A DNA stretch of 64,000 nucleotides from Agarophyton chilense (Eukaryota; Rhodophyta; Florideophyceae; Gracilariales; Gracilariaceae): assembly GCA_030374765.1 (NCBI GenBank), contig JARGXX010000097.1, positions 1,113,141 through 1,177,140 on the forward strand. Direction: 5' to 3'. The notes below the pieces were generated by a model. That model saw nothing but the letters and a program-made list of their open reading frames with translations. It was not told where the DNA came from and made no database searches. Positions 63,422 to 64,000 of this stretch are shown in pieces (within the stretch, counting starts at the first letter, position 1; every line of letters starts with the position of its first letter). The position numbers were made by a program, and so were the translations under genes.

Positions 63422-64000
63422 TCACAACGTGAGCGCAGGTTAGGTAAAGGAAAAGGAAGAAGAGTGGGGAAAAGACGAGAAGAAGAGAAAAATAAAAGAA
63501 GAGAAACAAAAGAAGGTAGTCAGCCTTGACAATTTACTTCGATCGTTGGCGACCGTCATTGAAAACTATATTCTACCTCGCACGCACTTCCGCCGCCGGT
63601 GCTGACCGTCGGTGGGTCACCCACGTCTCACACCTTGCCACTGTGCGACGAGAGAGTTGCGCGCCAAAACAATTTCAAACATGAAGCATATCAAATAAAA
63701 ACTCAAAAAAATCATCCAAAGTGGTGCGCCAGTGCCAACCCACCCGCGCAGCCCAGATTCGGCTGTTACGGCCAAACCCGTATCCATCCCACATTCGCAC
63801 ATTCTCTCCAAACTGCATAGCCGTGCTCATTCAGCGCTCTCGTCAATCAAATCGCTCCACTTGGGCCGAAGCCCCAACACGCCCCATTAGAACCAGACCA
63901 CTTGTCCATACCACGTTGCATGAGGGCATTTGCAGTAGCCAATCAGATGGCCGTTTCACGTTGAGATTGAGATGAGGCGCATATGCGTTTTTCCGCGGAG
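63422..64000 (-). repeat. Copia-2c 5' LTR, partial, with many small indels
   Basis: It matches the other Copia-2 LTRs but has at least eight single-base indels or local swaps in about 450 bp (e.g. GAAGAGTGGGGAAAAG, ACGAGAGAGTTG, CCAACCCACCCGCG). The 3' LTR of the same element lacks these. They are mostly in homopolymers, so sequence error at a contig edge is more likely than real divergence. Confidence 0.8.

Larger units (their letters stand above)
57540..64000 (-). mobile_element. Copia-2c, nearly complete, runs off the window
   Basis: The 3' LTR is at 57540-58212, the intact gag-pol at 58207-62508, then leader, PBS (63408-63421), and a 5' LTR from 63422 that continues past the window end. 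It is inserted after CTTGG (57535-57539) in the RNase H region of Copia-2b; the second duplication copy would be outside. The orientation is opposite to its host copy. Confidence 0.92.

Noticed and set aside
1-64000. CRISPR arrays, tRNA, rRNA or bacterial operons
   Set aside because: No short regular direct repeats with unique spacers were seen (the 24-, 36- and 60-bp repeats are adjacent tandem units). No cloverleaf or rRNA sequence was recognised. The tRNA-like words at LTR edges are primer-binding sites, not tRNA genes.

Overview
This window is eukaryotic nuclear DNA, most likely from a plastid-bearing alga and plausibly a red macroalga. That assignment is an inference. It rests on long LTR retrotransposons, short spliceosomal introns, a pheophorbide-a-oxygenase-type Rieske gene, a DCP1 mRNA-decapping gene and Copia elements primed by a half-tRNA. 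There are no bacterial operons, rRNA genes, tRNA genes or CRISPR arrays. Roughly 60% of the window is retrotransposon, and nearly every recognisable non-retroelement gene carries an in-frame stop, a frameshift or an inserted element, so the region reads as a repeat-rich gene graveyard.

Layout, 1-13.1 kb. A frameshifted Myb/SANT-like gene (1.0-2.0 kb, minus) is followed by a decayed Gypsy element (2.9-6.4 kb, plus), a gag-like remnant (6.8-7.7 kb, plus), a second Gypsy fragment (7.8-9.1 kb, minus) and an AT-rich Copia fragment (9.6-10.7 kb, minus). From 11.6 to 13.1 kb on the minus strand there is a different kind of locus: 11 splice-donor-like sites at near-regular spacing, with small paralogous exons. 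It looks like an intron-dense gene built by tandem exon duplication.

Layout, 13.3-34 kb. A Plavaka/CACTA-like transposase gene begins with a C2HC finger at 13.38 kb. At 13550 it is cut by a tandem Copia-1 array (LTR-internal-LTR-internal-LTR, 12560 bp) flanked by one 5-bp duplication, CAGAC. The transposase resumes in frame at 26110, has a frameshift near 26.52 kb and ends at 29126. A convergent 801-codon unknown ORF plus an in-frame 138-codon extension face it 34 bp away. A DCP1 homologue with a stop at codon 7 lies at 33.3-33.9 kb (minus).

Layout, 34-46.6 kb. A cysteine-rich ORF (34.6-35.5 kb), a G-rich minisatellite (36.1-36.6 kb) and a strong hairpin (37.3 kb) precede a Rieske oxygenase pseudogene (38.6-46.6 kb). 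That pseudogene is split inside its iron-sulphur motif by an apparently intact Copia-2 element (38904-45460, minus, target duplication GTGGG).

Layout, 46.6-64 kb. A YdcF/DUF218-like pseudogene (48.1-49.1 kb, minus) is followed by a four-level nest of Copia elements: Copia-3 (minus) is cut by Copia-1 (minus), which is cut by Copia-2 (plus), which is cut by another Copia-2 (minus) that runs off the window.

The most unusual signals are: the repeated splice-donor gene; the tandem Copia-1 array whose single duplication explains a stop codon shared by both copies; a roughly 130-bp LTR block conserved between two different Copia families; and PBSs in both families that match the anticodon arm of initiator tRNA-Met, as in Drosophila copia.
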